Below are positions 9,825 to 17,715 of a DNA stretch of 64,000 bases, piece after piece. Both the position numbers and the translations under genes were made by a program. The stretch is from the NCBI RefSeq assembly GCF_030010415.1, contig NZ_JASCSA010000006.1. One strand, given 5' to 3'. Every line of letters starts with the position of its first letter. Within the stretch, counting starts at the first letter, position 1. The notes beneath the pieces are model-generated. The model worked only from the letters and a program-made list of their open reading frames with translations. It made no database searches and had not been told where the DNA came from. Source of the DNA: Cobetia amphilecti. Its GTDB lineage: Bacteria > Pseudomonadota > Gammaproteobacteria > Pseudomonadales > Halomonadaceae.

Positions 9825-11024
9825 TTACTGGCCGAGGGTATCGAGGTTGTCCTGGATTTCGGTGCTGTAGTAGATGGAACTCACCGTCGGCAGCAGCTGG
9901 GTAATCACACGGTTCCAGCGCGAGACCGGTGCAGCGGTGACATAGACGACGTCCTGCGGCTTGAGGCCGAAGTCCGCGCCCAGAATCAGCGCCGTGGAAT
10001 TGCGTGCATCCAGCTGATAGACGGTGGCCAGCTTCTCGGGGTCTTCACGATCACGACGGATGACGAAGATGCCCGACGCATCGGCGGAGTTTTCCTTGAT
10101 GCCGCCGGCACGCGCGATGGCATCGGTCAGCGAGATCGGGCTTCTGCCCAGCGGCAAGCTGATGGACTTGTCCACCTCGCCCATCACGAACACCTTCTGG
10201 GTACCGACGTCCGGCACGTAGAGGGTGTCGCCATCCTTGAGCAGGCGGTCATTGCCCGCCTCATCGTTGGCGCCATTGCGCTCGGCCAGCAGCTCATAGA
10301 GGGAGATGGTGGTCTCTTCGCCATTGCGCTTGAGTACCACGTTGTGCCAATCGGCGTCTTCGGACAGACCGCCCGCCGCCGCGATGGCGTCCAGCAGGCT
10401 CAGCGGCACATCGCTGATCGGTTGCACGCCGGGAGACTGGACCTCGCCGGTGATCCGCACCTTCTGACTGCGGAAGGCGGCGACCTTGACATCGATCTGC
10501 GGCGCATTGAGATAGGGCTGCAGCTTCTCGCCGAGATCACGGCGAATCTGGTCCAGCGTCATGCCGCTGACCTTGACGCGACCGACATAGGGATAGAACA
10601 GCGTGCCATCGGCGTGCACGACGTTGCCGGCTTCCTGCGCACTGCGCTCGGAACCCGTCGGCAAGGTCAGCTCGGGATGGTCATAGACAATGATGGTCAG
10701 GATGTCGCCGGGGCCGACACGGTACTGATAGTCCGGTGCCAGACTGGCGCGCGTGCTGCTGTTGAGCTCCTGGGCCAGCGCCTTTTCAAGCTCACGACGC
10801 TGCCTGTCATCGCCACTGGATTGGCGTGATTCGGCGTCTGCGCGCGCCTGGGCCTTGATCAGGCCAAAGGTGATCGGTTCCACATCGACGATGTCGTCCA
10901 CCGGCGCAGCACTGGTGTCGTAGTCGATGTTGCCACCGGGGGCGAAGACGCACCCGGCGAGCCCGGTGAGGGCGCCGATGCTCAAGCTGGCGCCCAGAAG
11001 TCGTGCTATCAGTGCATTTTTCAT
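9825..11024 (-). CDS. wza: Wza-type outer-membrane polysaccharide export lipoprotein
   Basis: A 399-residue lipoprotein forming the outer-membrane exit channel. The start MKNALIARLLG gives a signal sequence with lipobox LAGC, lipidation at Cys25. Poly_export and SLBB domains follow (YRVGPGDILTIIVYDHPELT, then DALLFYPYVGRVKVSG-like and GEVQSPGVQPISDVPLSLLDAIAAAGG). Length fits Wza (E. coli 379). This is the first gene of the exopolysaccharide operon on the minus strand, so its promoter must lie in the non-coding region to the right; I could not identify an ops/JUMPstart element there. Confidence 0.95.
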   Translation of the reverse strand: MKNALIARLLGASLSIGALTGLAGCVFAPGGNIDYDTSAAPVDDIVDVEPITFGLIKAQARADAESRQSSGDDRQRRELEKALAQELNSSTRASLAPDYQYRVGPGDILTIIVYDHPELTLPTGSERSAQEAGNVVHADGTLFYPYVGRVKVSGMTLDQIRRDLGEKLQPYLNAPQIDVKVAAFRSQKVRITGEVQSPGVQPISDVPLSLLDAIAAAGGLSEDADWHNVVLKRNGEETTISLYELLAERNGANDEAGNDRLLKDGDTLYVPDVGTQKVFVMGEVDKSISLPLGRSPISLTDAIARAGGIKENSADASGIFVIRRDREDPEKLATVYQLDARNSTALILGADFGLKPQDVVYVTAAPVSRWNRVITQLLPTVSSIYYSTEIQDNLDTLGQ

Positions 11025-11640
11025 CTGAAGTCCGTTGAGTCGACAGGCCCGGTGACCCGGCACCCCAGTGCCATGATCATCGCGCCTTCCCCCGCCGCAC
11101 ATGGCCGCCGGGATGGATTCGATAACGTCTTCAGTTCCTGCTGCGTCATGCGTGTCGCCGGCCTTGCCTGGCTGTCACGCGGCTGCCGAGGGTGGGCCCT
11201 CGTGCATTTAGGTACCGGACCCTGGCGGTCTCGGCGTCTTGGGACTGGTTGCTGCGACCTCATTCACGCTGCGCCAGTGTGACCCGCAACGCTTACAGCG
11301 ATATTTCCGCCATATGAATCATGCACATGGCTTGTCATATCCCGCCGTCATCCCCAGTCAGAATGTAGGCGTATCGTTCAAGATACTCAGAACACGACCC
11401 TGAACCGCAACCGACGATGCTCAGACGGAAGGTGCATTCAATGTGCTTTCCACTTGCGGCTCTGATACCACTCTCTGCATGGCGGCCTTCATGCCACTCT
11501 TGCTGTCATTTGGGCAATATCTTCAGCGCCATTGCAGAGCAAACTTTCTGTAGTTTTTTTACCGAAATGCGGCACACCTCTTTCAACCACAGCCCACGAC
11601 CCATGGAGCTGCCAGAGGATCTACCGCTGAATCAGTAATA

Positions 11641-11668
11641 CCAATGCCGTGGCATCGCCGTGCATTGG
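11641..11668 (+). repeat. Nested inverted repeats before the terminator
   Basis: CCAATGC at 11641-11647 pairs with GCATTGG at 11662-11668, and inside it ATGCC/GGCAT (11644-11655) can form an alternative hairpin. The two structures are mutually exclusive and lie directly before a terminator hairpin, an arrangement seen in small RNAs and attenuators. Confidence 0.5.
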
Positions 11669-11671
11669 ATC

Positions 11672-11691
11672 ACGCCATTCGTGGCGTTTTT
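11672..11691 (+). terminator. Intrinsic terminator with TTCG tetraloop
   Basis: ACGCCA, loop TTCG, TGGCGT, followed by a run of T (11687-11691). A textbook rho-independent terminator on the plus strand, yet no recognisable gene precedes it; it may end an untranslated RNA. Confidence 0.65.
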
Positions 11692-12042
11692 GGCAAGGTG
11701 ACCAAACCCTGTCTGCCGTGCATTTTACCTGATACACGCCTCCCGCCAATCAGCGCTCTGTTACAAAAATCCAATAAAAACATTGGTTTGTAGCGCCGCA
11801 AGTACGCTCGATGTCGCCACTTCCACGAAAGACGCGTTGCCGATGACAGACACCACGAGCCCCATTTCGTCGGCAATGCGACACACTCAAGCGCAGGATT
11901 CCAGTCGCCACGCGGACCCCGTCTGGCGTAGCGCCCGGTGGAACATCGACAGCCACGTCGCCAATCATCCACACCCCAATTACTCTTTTTTACATAAATA
12001 ATCCTCAAGCGATCAACGCGAATAATACGCAAGGCTTCACGC

Positions 12043-12070
12043 TAGACAGTTCACATATTCTCGTTAACAT
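12043..12070 (+). promoter_or_regulatory. Possible sigma-70 promoter for the yjbEFGH operon
   Basis: TAGACA at 12043-12048, a 16-base spacer and TAACAT at 12065-12070 resemble -35 and -10 boxes. It is the best match I can see upstream of the operon, but would leave a leader of about 375 bases. Confidence 0.3.
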
Positions 12071-12150
12071 GAGCCTCGCTTTGCCACGACTCATCGGCTT
12101 TGTGTCTGTGTGGAGAAGGACTTCCTGCATCAACCGCTCTGCGGCTGACA

Positions 12151-12168
12151 CCTGACAGGACTGTCAGG
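12151..12168. promoter_or_regulatory. LuxR-type box-like palindrome
   Basis: CCTGACAG, 2-base spacer GA, CTGTCAGG: perfect 8-base arms. It fits the CT-N12-AG pattern of acyl-homoserine-lactone receptor binding sites (las/lux boxes) and lies about 285 bases before the yjbE-like gene. It could also simply form a leader hairpin. Confidence 0.4.
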
Positions 12169-12453
12169 CGCAGACAACAAGGCGCAACGATGAATTTCGG
12201 CAAGCGCATGACCAGGGAATACGGTCATGACAGGAACACCTCAGGACGAGGTCGCGCCACGGAGGATGCCAAGGATGGTGTCAGGGACGGCGCTCTTCTC
12301 CTCTATCGATATCTTCAGCAGCAGGTTGGATGATCGCCAGCATCTGCTGGCAGCCTCTACGCCGATGCCTCAGTCCTTGAGTCATCACATCGTGGTCTGA
12401 CATCCCTCCCTGGTCGGCTGACCGCCGACAATGCTCATCAAGGAGAGTTATCC

Positions 12454-12975
12454 ATGCGCAAGACACACCTCGGAGCCATCATCGGCCTGACAGGTGCCCT
12501 GCTTCTCGCTGGCAATGCCATCGCGGAAGAAGAAGCGCCTCAGGGTGCGACTGGCACCACTGGTACGACTGGGACTACCGGCACGACTGGGACTACTGGC
12601 ACCACTGGTACCACCGGCACGACTGGGACTACCGGCACCACTGGGACTACCGGCACCACTGGGACTACCGGCACGACTGGTACCACCGGCACGACTGGTA
12701 CCACCGGCACCACTGGTACCACCGGCACCACTGGTACGACTGGGACCACTGGGACCACTGGCACTACCGGCACTACCGGCACTACCGGCACTGTGCCGAC
12801 AGGTAGCGCAGCCGGCACCGGTACTGCCAGCCAGAATGCCACCGGCAGCGTGACGCCGAGCGCCAGCAGCGGCAGCGTCGCTGCAGGTGCGGCCACCGGC
12901 ACCGTCGGCGGCGGCACCGGCACGACCGGTACCACCGGGACAACCGGCACCACTGGTTCAACCGGGACTCGCTGA
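12454..12975 (+). CDS. YjbE/GfcA-like secreted Gly-Thr-Thr repeat protein
   Basis: A 173-residue protein. Residues 1-24 form a signal peptide (ending GNAIA). From residue 34 there are 26 consecutive Gly-Thr-Thr triplets, then a Ser/Ala/Gly region, then four more triplets before GSTGTR. The family members in E. coli (YjbE, GfcA) are small, secreted and Thr/Gly/Ser-rich, and the position before yjbF, yjbG and yjbH homologues supports the assignment. The triplet is encoded by a 9-base tandem repeat (12553-12786), a substrate for slippage in multiples of whole triplets. Ribosome site AAGGAG lies 9 bases before the ATG. The Gly-X-Y periodicity is collagen-like but lacks proline. Confidence 0.8.
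   Translation: MRKTHLGAIIGLTGALLLAGNAIAEEEAPQGATGTTGTTGTTGTTGTTGTTGTTGTTGTTGTTGTTGTTGTTGTTGTTGTTGTTGTTGTTGTTGTTGTTGTTGTTGTTGTTGTVPTGSAAGTGTASQNATGSVTPSASSGSVAAGAATGTVGGGTGTTGTTGTTGTTGSTGTR
12553..12786 (+). repeat. 9-bp tandem repeat (about 26 copies) encoding Gly-Thr-Thr
   Basis: Units vary between GGCACCACT, GGTACGACT, GGGACTACC and similar synonymous forms. Length changes keep the reading frame, so this is a candidate variable-number repeat. Confidence 0.9.
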
Positions 12976-13763
12976 TGAAGACGGCACGTGCGACGCAACG
13001 CTTCACGTTCTCAAGCCCTGCGCGGGGCACGGCAGCTACCTCGGTGGTCTCCCGTGCTCTGCGCAGCAGGTCGTTGGCGGCCTTCGGTACCCTCGCGTGC
13101 CTGGTGTCGCTTTCCGGCTGTGCCCAGATCGTCTCCAGTTCGCTCGGTGACGTGATGGGCAAGGACGAGTTTGACGCCACACGTGCCAGCGAGCTGCCCT
13201 ATGCCTCTCTCAAGCTGAAGCATGCCAACAGCACCGCGCTGGTGGTTCTGGCGACGCTGGAAGGCAATGGGCGCATCGCGCGTTTCGAGAGTCGCGACCG
13301 CGGCATCCTCGAATTGCGCGATGGCGTCCTGTCCGCCACTTCAGGCTTTGCGCGTGATGTGGCAGACAGGCGTGAGCAAAGTACTACCGGGCGCGCTCTG
13401 GCGCGTCCGGCCTGGTTGATGGCCAGTGGCACGACCTATCAGGTCAGTGTCAGTGCGCTGTCCCCCTACCCGCGTCGGCTGGAGCGTCAGGACGCCGCCT
13501 CCACCGGCAGCCAGCGCCAGGACGACGTCGCCGTGATGCAGGTACACGAGGCCACGGCGCGACTCGAATGCGAGACCGCCGCCCCCTATTCGCTGCCGCT
13601 GGCAGAACTGCCGCTGCAGCACTGCCGCGAGATTCTGAGCTGGGACGACGGCAGCACCACGCGCAATGACCTGTGGCGCGACGAGAATCGCGTCTGGGCG
13701 GCCGACATGACGGCCTGGCCCGATGGCCCGCGGTTCGGTTGGGAGGTCGCCAAGGCATGGTGA
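12975..13763 (+). CDS. yjbF: YjbF/GfcB-like lipoprotein
   Basis: A 262-residue outer-membrane lipoprotein of the group 4 capsule/YjbF family. The lipobox LSGC puts lipidation at Cys49, an unusually long leader, so an internal start is possible. Conserved features include the stretch ARPAWLMASGTTYQV and a C-terminal WAADMTAWPDG. The ATG overlaps the stop of the preceding gene by one base and the next gene starts inside its last codons. It is part of the yjbEFGH operon, which in E. coli directs production of an extracellular polysaccharide. Confidence 0.85.
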   Translation: MKTARATQRFTFSSPARGTAATSVVSRALRSRSLAAFGTLACLVSLSGCAQIVSSSLGDVMGKDEFDATRASELPYASLKLKHANSTALVVLATLEGNGRIARFESRDRGILELRDGVLSATSGFARDVADRREQSTTGRALARPAWLMASGTTYQVSVSALSPYPRRLERQDAASTGSQRQDDVAVMQVHEATARLECETAAPYSLPLAELPLQHCREILSWDDGSTTRNDLWRDENRVWAADMTAWPDGPRFGWEVAKAW

Positions 13764-14653
13764 TCCCCGTCTTCTCATCACTGGCCCGTCTGTCATCGCT
13801 GGCCCGTCTGAACAGCGCCGCCCGCCTGCTGCCACTCGGGCTGAGCGCAATGCTGGCCGCGCCCCTGTCGAGCGCCGCTGACACCCCACTGCCGTTCAGC
13901 GCCGCGAGCACGCCGCTGGCCAGTCAAGTGTTGCAAGCGCAATGGGATGGCCTGGCGCCGTCAAAAGCGCTGGATTGGCGCTACAGCTTCGTCAGCACGC
14001 CGCTGATTCGCCAGCAGATGGCCGCGCGGGCCAACCGCGTCAGCGCCGAGCTCGAACTGATCGCGGCGCGCTACGCCGTCGGCGCGAAGGACGCTAGCCC
14101 TCAGGCGCGTTACGCCGAGGCATTGCAAGCCTGGCAGGCCTATGTCGAGCAGGGCCGCGCGCCGGACACTGACGCCGTGGTGGCGCGACTGCACGGTCAG
14201 CTCGACCCGCGTCGCGACATGCGTGATGGCCCACAGGCGATCCGCATCGCCCCGGGCATGGTGGTCGGGGCCTGCCAGGCGCCGCGCAGCGTGGTGATTC
14301 TGGACGCCACCGGCGTTCACGAGCGCAAGTGGACGCCGAATCTCAGTCTGGACGCGCTGATCGATGAGCGCGCCGCTGCCGGCGGCATCGGGCCAGCCGT
14401 CGAGGTCAGCCTGGTGACGCCGCAGGGCCAGGTGCTGACCCGCCCGGTGGCGAGCTGGAATCGTCTGACCAGCGGCGATGCCGACCTGCCCGTTGCCCCC
14501 GGTGCCACCGTGGTGATCAGCACGCCGGGCATCGACACCGCGCAGCAGTGGGTGAACGAGGCGCTACCGGCCTGGCTCGCCAGCCGCCTGCCGGGCCATG
14601 CCTGCCAGAGCTGGCAGCTGGACGCCGCGAAGCTGCCGACGCCCCCGCGCTAG
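13757..14653 (+). CDS. yjbG: YjbG/GfcC-like capsule biosynthesis periplasmic protein
   Basis: A 298-residue secreted protein of the GfcC family. Start MVIPVFSSLARL overlaps the end of yjbF by 7 bases; a longer frame upstream lies wholly within yjbF. The N-terminus is a signal sequence ending near ASAA/SSAAD (about residue 45). The body has GfcC-like beta-rich segments (RQQMAARANRVSAELELIAARYAVG; VVISTPGIDTAQQWVNEALPAWLASR). GfcC proteins have ubiquitin-like folds related to Wza domains and are needed for polysaccharide assembly or export. Confidence 0.82.
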   Translation: MVIPVFSSLARLSSLARLNSAARLLPLGLSAMLAAPLSSAADTPLPFSAASTPLASQVLQAQWDGLAPSKALDWRYSFVSTPLIRQQMAARANRVSAELELIAARYAVGAKDASPQARYAEALQAWQAYVEQGRAPDTDAVVARLHGQLDPRRDMRDGPQAIRIAPGMVVGACQAPRSVVILDATGVHERKWTPNLSLDALIDERAAAGGIGPAVEVSLVTPQGQVLTRPVASWNRLTSGDADLPVAPGATVVISTPGIDTAQQWVNEALPAWLASRLPGHACQSWQLDAAKLPTPPR

Positions 14654-14752
14654 CCGTCGAGGCTGCCCCGGCGCAGCACACTGCGCCTGACCGCGAACCC
14701 AATCCCTTATTCACGTACGTGAGCCGCTGGCTTGCGTGCATGCGAGACGCCC

Positions 14753-17221
14753 ATGTCGAGTCCTTTTCGCCCTGCCAATCACGTTACGCACTCAAGCCCC
14801 GAGCAGCGCCCCGCCCTGGCACGCAATGGCTGGCTGGCACTCGGCATGGCGGGCGGATTGCTGGGCGCGCAGATTGCCCATGCGGCGACCGGCGAATCCC
14901 AGAGCGACTTCGGTGGCGTGGGTCTGATGCAGACGCCCACGGCGCGTTTTGCGCCCCAGGGCGAATTGAGCTTCACCTACAGCCGCACCCAGCCCTACAA
15001 GCGCTTCAGCGTCAACGCGGCGCCCTTCGACTGGATGGAACTGGGCTTTCGCTATGTCTCGGTGGAAACCGTCAGCTATGGCGCGGCCGCCCCGGACCGC
15101 GACTACCTGGATAAATCCTTCGACACCAAGTTCCGCCTGCTGCAGGAAGGCCGCTATCAGCCCGAAGTCGCGGTGGGCCTGCGAGATCTCGGCGGTACGG
15201 GCCTGTTCAGCTCCGAGTATCTGGTCGCCAGCAAGCGCTTCGGCGACCTCGACTTCAGCCTGGGCCTCGGCTGGGGCTATCTGGGTACGCGTGGCGACTT
15301 CAGCAATCCGCTGGCAGTGGTGAGAAGCAGTCTCGAGACGCGCAGTGACTCGACCAGCGATGACGGCGGCGACTTCCAGCTCGGCAGCATGTTCAGCGGC
15401 AGCCCGGCCGTCTTCGGCGGCATCGAATACCAGACGCCCTGGGACCCGCTGACCCTGATGCTGGAATACGAAGGCAACGACTACTCCGACGAGCCACTGA
15501 CGGTGGAGATCGAGCAGGACTCGCCGGTCAATCTGGGCGCGACCGTCAAGGTCAATGACAACCTGTCGCTGCATGGCGGCTGGGAGCGAGGCAACACCGC
15601 CATGCTGGGGCTGTCACTGTCGACCAATCTGGCCGGGCTCGCCCAGGCCAAGGACGACGGCACGCCGGAAGCGGTCGCCCCCAGCACCCACAGCCGTTAT
15701 CGCAACGACCAGACACCCGAGGCCTTCCGCGTGCGCTCGCTCAACACGGACGCCTCCTCGGGCACGGCGCCCTCCGCCTCCACCGCCAGCGCTGCCCAAC
15801 CGGCAGGCGTGACGGCAGAGCCGTCAGCCCATGAAGAGCCATCAGCGCATAAAGAGCCATCAGCTGATGCGAAAGGCACTCTGCTGACACTCGACTCGTT
15901 CGGCGGCGCACCCGCGGACTCCCCGCTCGAGCCGGGCGCGACTGACGGCCCAGAGGCAGAAGATCTTCCGCGTCTTGCCGACGTCGACTGGGACGCGCTG
16001 GCCGATACCCTGCGTGCCCAGAGCGGACTTGAGGTGTCACAGCTGCGGGTCGAGGGCGACACCCTGATCGTCGAGGCCGAGGCGACGCGCTTCCGCGATG
16101 ACCTGCAGGCCGGAGGCCGTGCCAACCGCGTGCTGCACAACCGCCTGCCCGCCGAGATCACCACCTTCCGCTATCGCCTGAGCAGCAATGGTCTGGCGCT
16201 GCGCGAAGATGAGCATCCGCGCCAGCCCTTCGTGGCCGCCGCCAATGACCGTCGCTTCGGCGCCGAATACGAGCACTCCATCACCGCCCATGCCGCCTCG
16301 CCCCGTGCCATCTCGCCCGATAGCGCCGATGATGCGGCACGCCAGGCGTCAGGGGATGGCATCAAGCTGGCGCGCGAGCCGTTCGACTTCAGCTGGGGCT
16401 TCTCGCCGAGCCTCAAGCAGAACTTCGGCGGCCCCGATGGCTACCTCTATCAGCTCAACCTGCAGCTGGACGCCCTGTGGCGCACCGACCGCAATGGCTG
16501 GTTCACCGGCGTGGCGACCTATCAGCTCGCCGACAACTTCGACAGCTACGAGTACATCGCCGATTCCGAGCTGCCGCGCGTGCGCACCTACGTCGGGGAA
16601 TACATCAAGGAAACCGACCTGGGCATCACCAGCCTGCAGTACAACCGCACCCACCAGTTCGGGCGTGACTGGTACGCCCAGGCCTACGGCGGCATTCTCG
16701 AGATGATGTACGCCGGGGTCGGCGCCGAGCTGCTCTATCGCCCGATGAACAGCTCGCTGGCGCTGGGGCTGGACATCAACCGCGTCCGCCAGCGCGAGTT
16801 CGACCAGCAATTCGGTCTGCGTGACTACTCGGTCACCACCGGTCACGCCACCGCCTACTGGCAGTCCGGCTGGCACGATGTGCTGGTCAAGGGCTCGGTG
16901 GGGCGCTATCTGGCCGGTGATGTCGGTGCGACGCTGGACCTGTCGCGCAGCTTCTCCAACGGGGTCAGCGTCGGCGCCTGGGCGACCCTGACCGATGCCG
17001 GCGATGACTACGGCGAGGGTAGCTTCGACAAGGGCCTCTACGTGAGCATCCCGCTGGATGCCTTCTTCACCACCTCCAGCAAGGGCAGCACCGGCTTTGC
17101 CTGGGCACCGCTGACCCGTGATGGTGGCGCACGCCTCAACCGCCGCTATCAGCTGTATGACATGACGCGCGATCGTGATCCCGAGACTTACTGGGAAGGC
17201 ATCGACAAGGTCTACAAGTAA
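14753..17221 (+). CDS. yjbH: YjbH/GfcD-like outer-membrane beta-barrel protein
   Basis: An 822-residue outer-membrane protein, longer than E. coli YjbH (698). A signal peptide ends near AHA (about residue 44) and is followed by the family hallmark GESQSDFGGVGLMQTPTARFAPQGELSFTYSRTQPYKRF. Two beta-rich halves flank a low-complexity linker (about residues 330-395) holding a short repeat, EPSAHEEPSAHKEPSAD, which accounts for part of the extra length. ATG 14753 was preferred to an in-frame TTG at 14732; no strong ribosome site decides. Last gene of the yjb operon; YjbH proteins are predicted polysaccharide secretion porins. Confidence 0.88.
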   Translation: MSSPFRPANHVTHSSPEQRPALARNGWLALGMAGGLLGAQIAHAATGESQSDFGGVGLMQTPTARFAPQGELSFTYSRTQPYKRFSVNAAPFDWMELGFRYVSVETVSYGAAAPDRDYLDKSFDTKFRLLQEGRYQPEVAVGLRDLGGTGLFSSEYLVASKRFGDLDFSLGLGWGYLGTRGDFSNPLAVVRSSLETRSDSTSDDGGDFQLGSMFSGSPAVFGGIEYQTPWDPLTLMLEYEGNDYSDEPLTVEIEQDSPVNLGATVKVNDNLSLHGGWERGNTAMLGLSLSTNLAGLAQAKDDGTPEAVAPSTHSRYRNDQTPEAFRVRSLNTDASSGTAPSASTASAAQPAGVTAEPSAHEEPSAHKEPSADAKGTLLTLDSFGGAPADSPLEPGATDGPEAEDLPRLADVDWDALADTLRAQSGLEVSQLRVEGDTLIVEAEATRFRDDLQAGGRANRVLHNRLPAEITTFRYRLSSNGLALREDEHPRQPFVAAANDRRFGAEYEHSITAHAASPRAISPDSADDAARQASGDGIKLAREPFDFSWGFSPSLKQNFGGPDGYLYQLNLQLDALWRTDRNGWFTGVATYQLADNFDSYEYIADSELPRVRTYVGEYIKETDLGITSLQYNRTHQFGRDWYAQAYGGILEMMYAGVGAELLYRPMNSSLALGLDINRVRQREFDQQFGLRDYSVTTGHATAYWQSGWHDVLVKGSVGRYLAGDVGATLDLSRSFSNGVSVGAWATLTDAGDDYGEGSFDKGLYVSIPLDAFFTTSSKGSTGFAWAPLTRDGGARLNRRYQLYDMTRDRDPETYWEGIDKVYK

Positions 17222-17300
17222 TCCGTGCGTGAGTGTGTTTCACTGCCGGCTGAAGCGTGCCGATGTTGGCGCCTGACTCACTGTGGCTGACCCTGACCCG

Positions 17301-17630
17301 ATGAATATTCCGATTACCGACGTATCGCCGGCCACTGCCGGCGCTGCGACACCTGCCAATCACGAGATCGCCTGCAGCAACTGCCAGGCCTGCTGCTGCC
17401 GGCTTGAGGTCATCCTGCTCACCGATACCGGCGTGCCGGACTACCTGATCGACGAGGATGAATGGGGCGGCGAAGTCATGCGCCGCCTCGACGATGGCTG
17501 GTGTGCCGCCGTCGACCGCGAGACGCTGATGTGCACCATCTACGACCGCCGGCCGCAGCTGTGCCGCGATTACGAGATGGGTAGCCCCGAATGCGAAGAC
17601 GAGCGCCTGGAAAACGGCCTCGATCAGTAG
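17301..17630 (+). CDS. YkgJ-family cysteine cluster protein
   Basis: A 109-residue protein with the cluster CSNCQACCCRLE near residue 26 and further cysteines at DGWCAAVD, LMCTIYDRRPQLCRDYE and SPEC, the pattern of the CxxCxxCC family thought to bind zinc or an iron-sulphur cluster. Function is not established. ATG 17301 was chosen; an in-frame GTG at 17283 would add six residues and neither has a clear ribosome site. It follows yjbH by 79 bases on the same strand but is probably functionally separate. Confidence 0.75.
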   Translation: MNIPITDVSPATAGAATPANHEIACSNCQACCCRLEVILLTDTGVPDYLIDEDEWGGEVMRRLDDGWCAAVDRETLMCTIYDRRPQLCRDYEMGSPECEDERLENGLDQ

Positions 17631-17715
17631 GCCGCCTGCCAGCGCTCGTCCTGGTTGTTTCTCCCAAACACCCTGCCTGTGGTCGTCTCTCCCAAGCGCC
17701 CTGCCTGATGTGCGA

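Larger units (their letters stand above)
11025..12453. other. 1.4-kb non-coding region between the divergent exopolysaccharide and yjb operons
   Basis: No convincing gene is seen. Short open frames here lack ribosome sites or similarity; the most plausible is a 47-residue frame at 12190-12333 (MNFGKRMTREYGH), for which I have no support beyond the frame. The region holds an AT-richer core (11290-12090), several inverted repeats, an intrinsic terminator at 11672-11691, a possible sigma-70 promoter at 12043-12070 and an 18-base palindrome at 12151-12168. It must contain the wza promoter on the minus strand. Confidence 0.7.

Noticed and set aside
11025..11300. ops/JUMPstart element for the wza operon
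   Set aside because: I searched the minus strand for GGCGGTAGC and found none.
11417..11638. 73-codon plus-strand frame before the TTCG terminator
   Set aside because: No ribosome site and a composition unlike a protein; a non-coding RNA is at least as likely.
12190..12333. 47-residue small open frame between the palindrome and the yjbE-like gene
   Set aside because: The ribosome site is weak and I recognise no family; kept only as a remark on the non-coding region.
12553..12786. CRISPR-like array
   Set aside because: The 9-bp units are contiguous, lack spacers and code in frame for Gly-Thr-Thr.
12540..12998. 152-codon minus-strand frame rich in Val-Pro-Val repeats
   Set aside because: Reverse reading of the Gly-Thr-Thr repeat; no ribosome site and no operon context.
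17650..17706. Two near-copies of a TCTCCCAA..CCCTGCCTG unit after the YkgJ-like gene
   Set aside because: Only two short copies; no structure or function can be argued.
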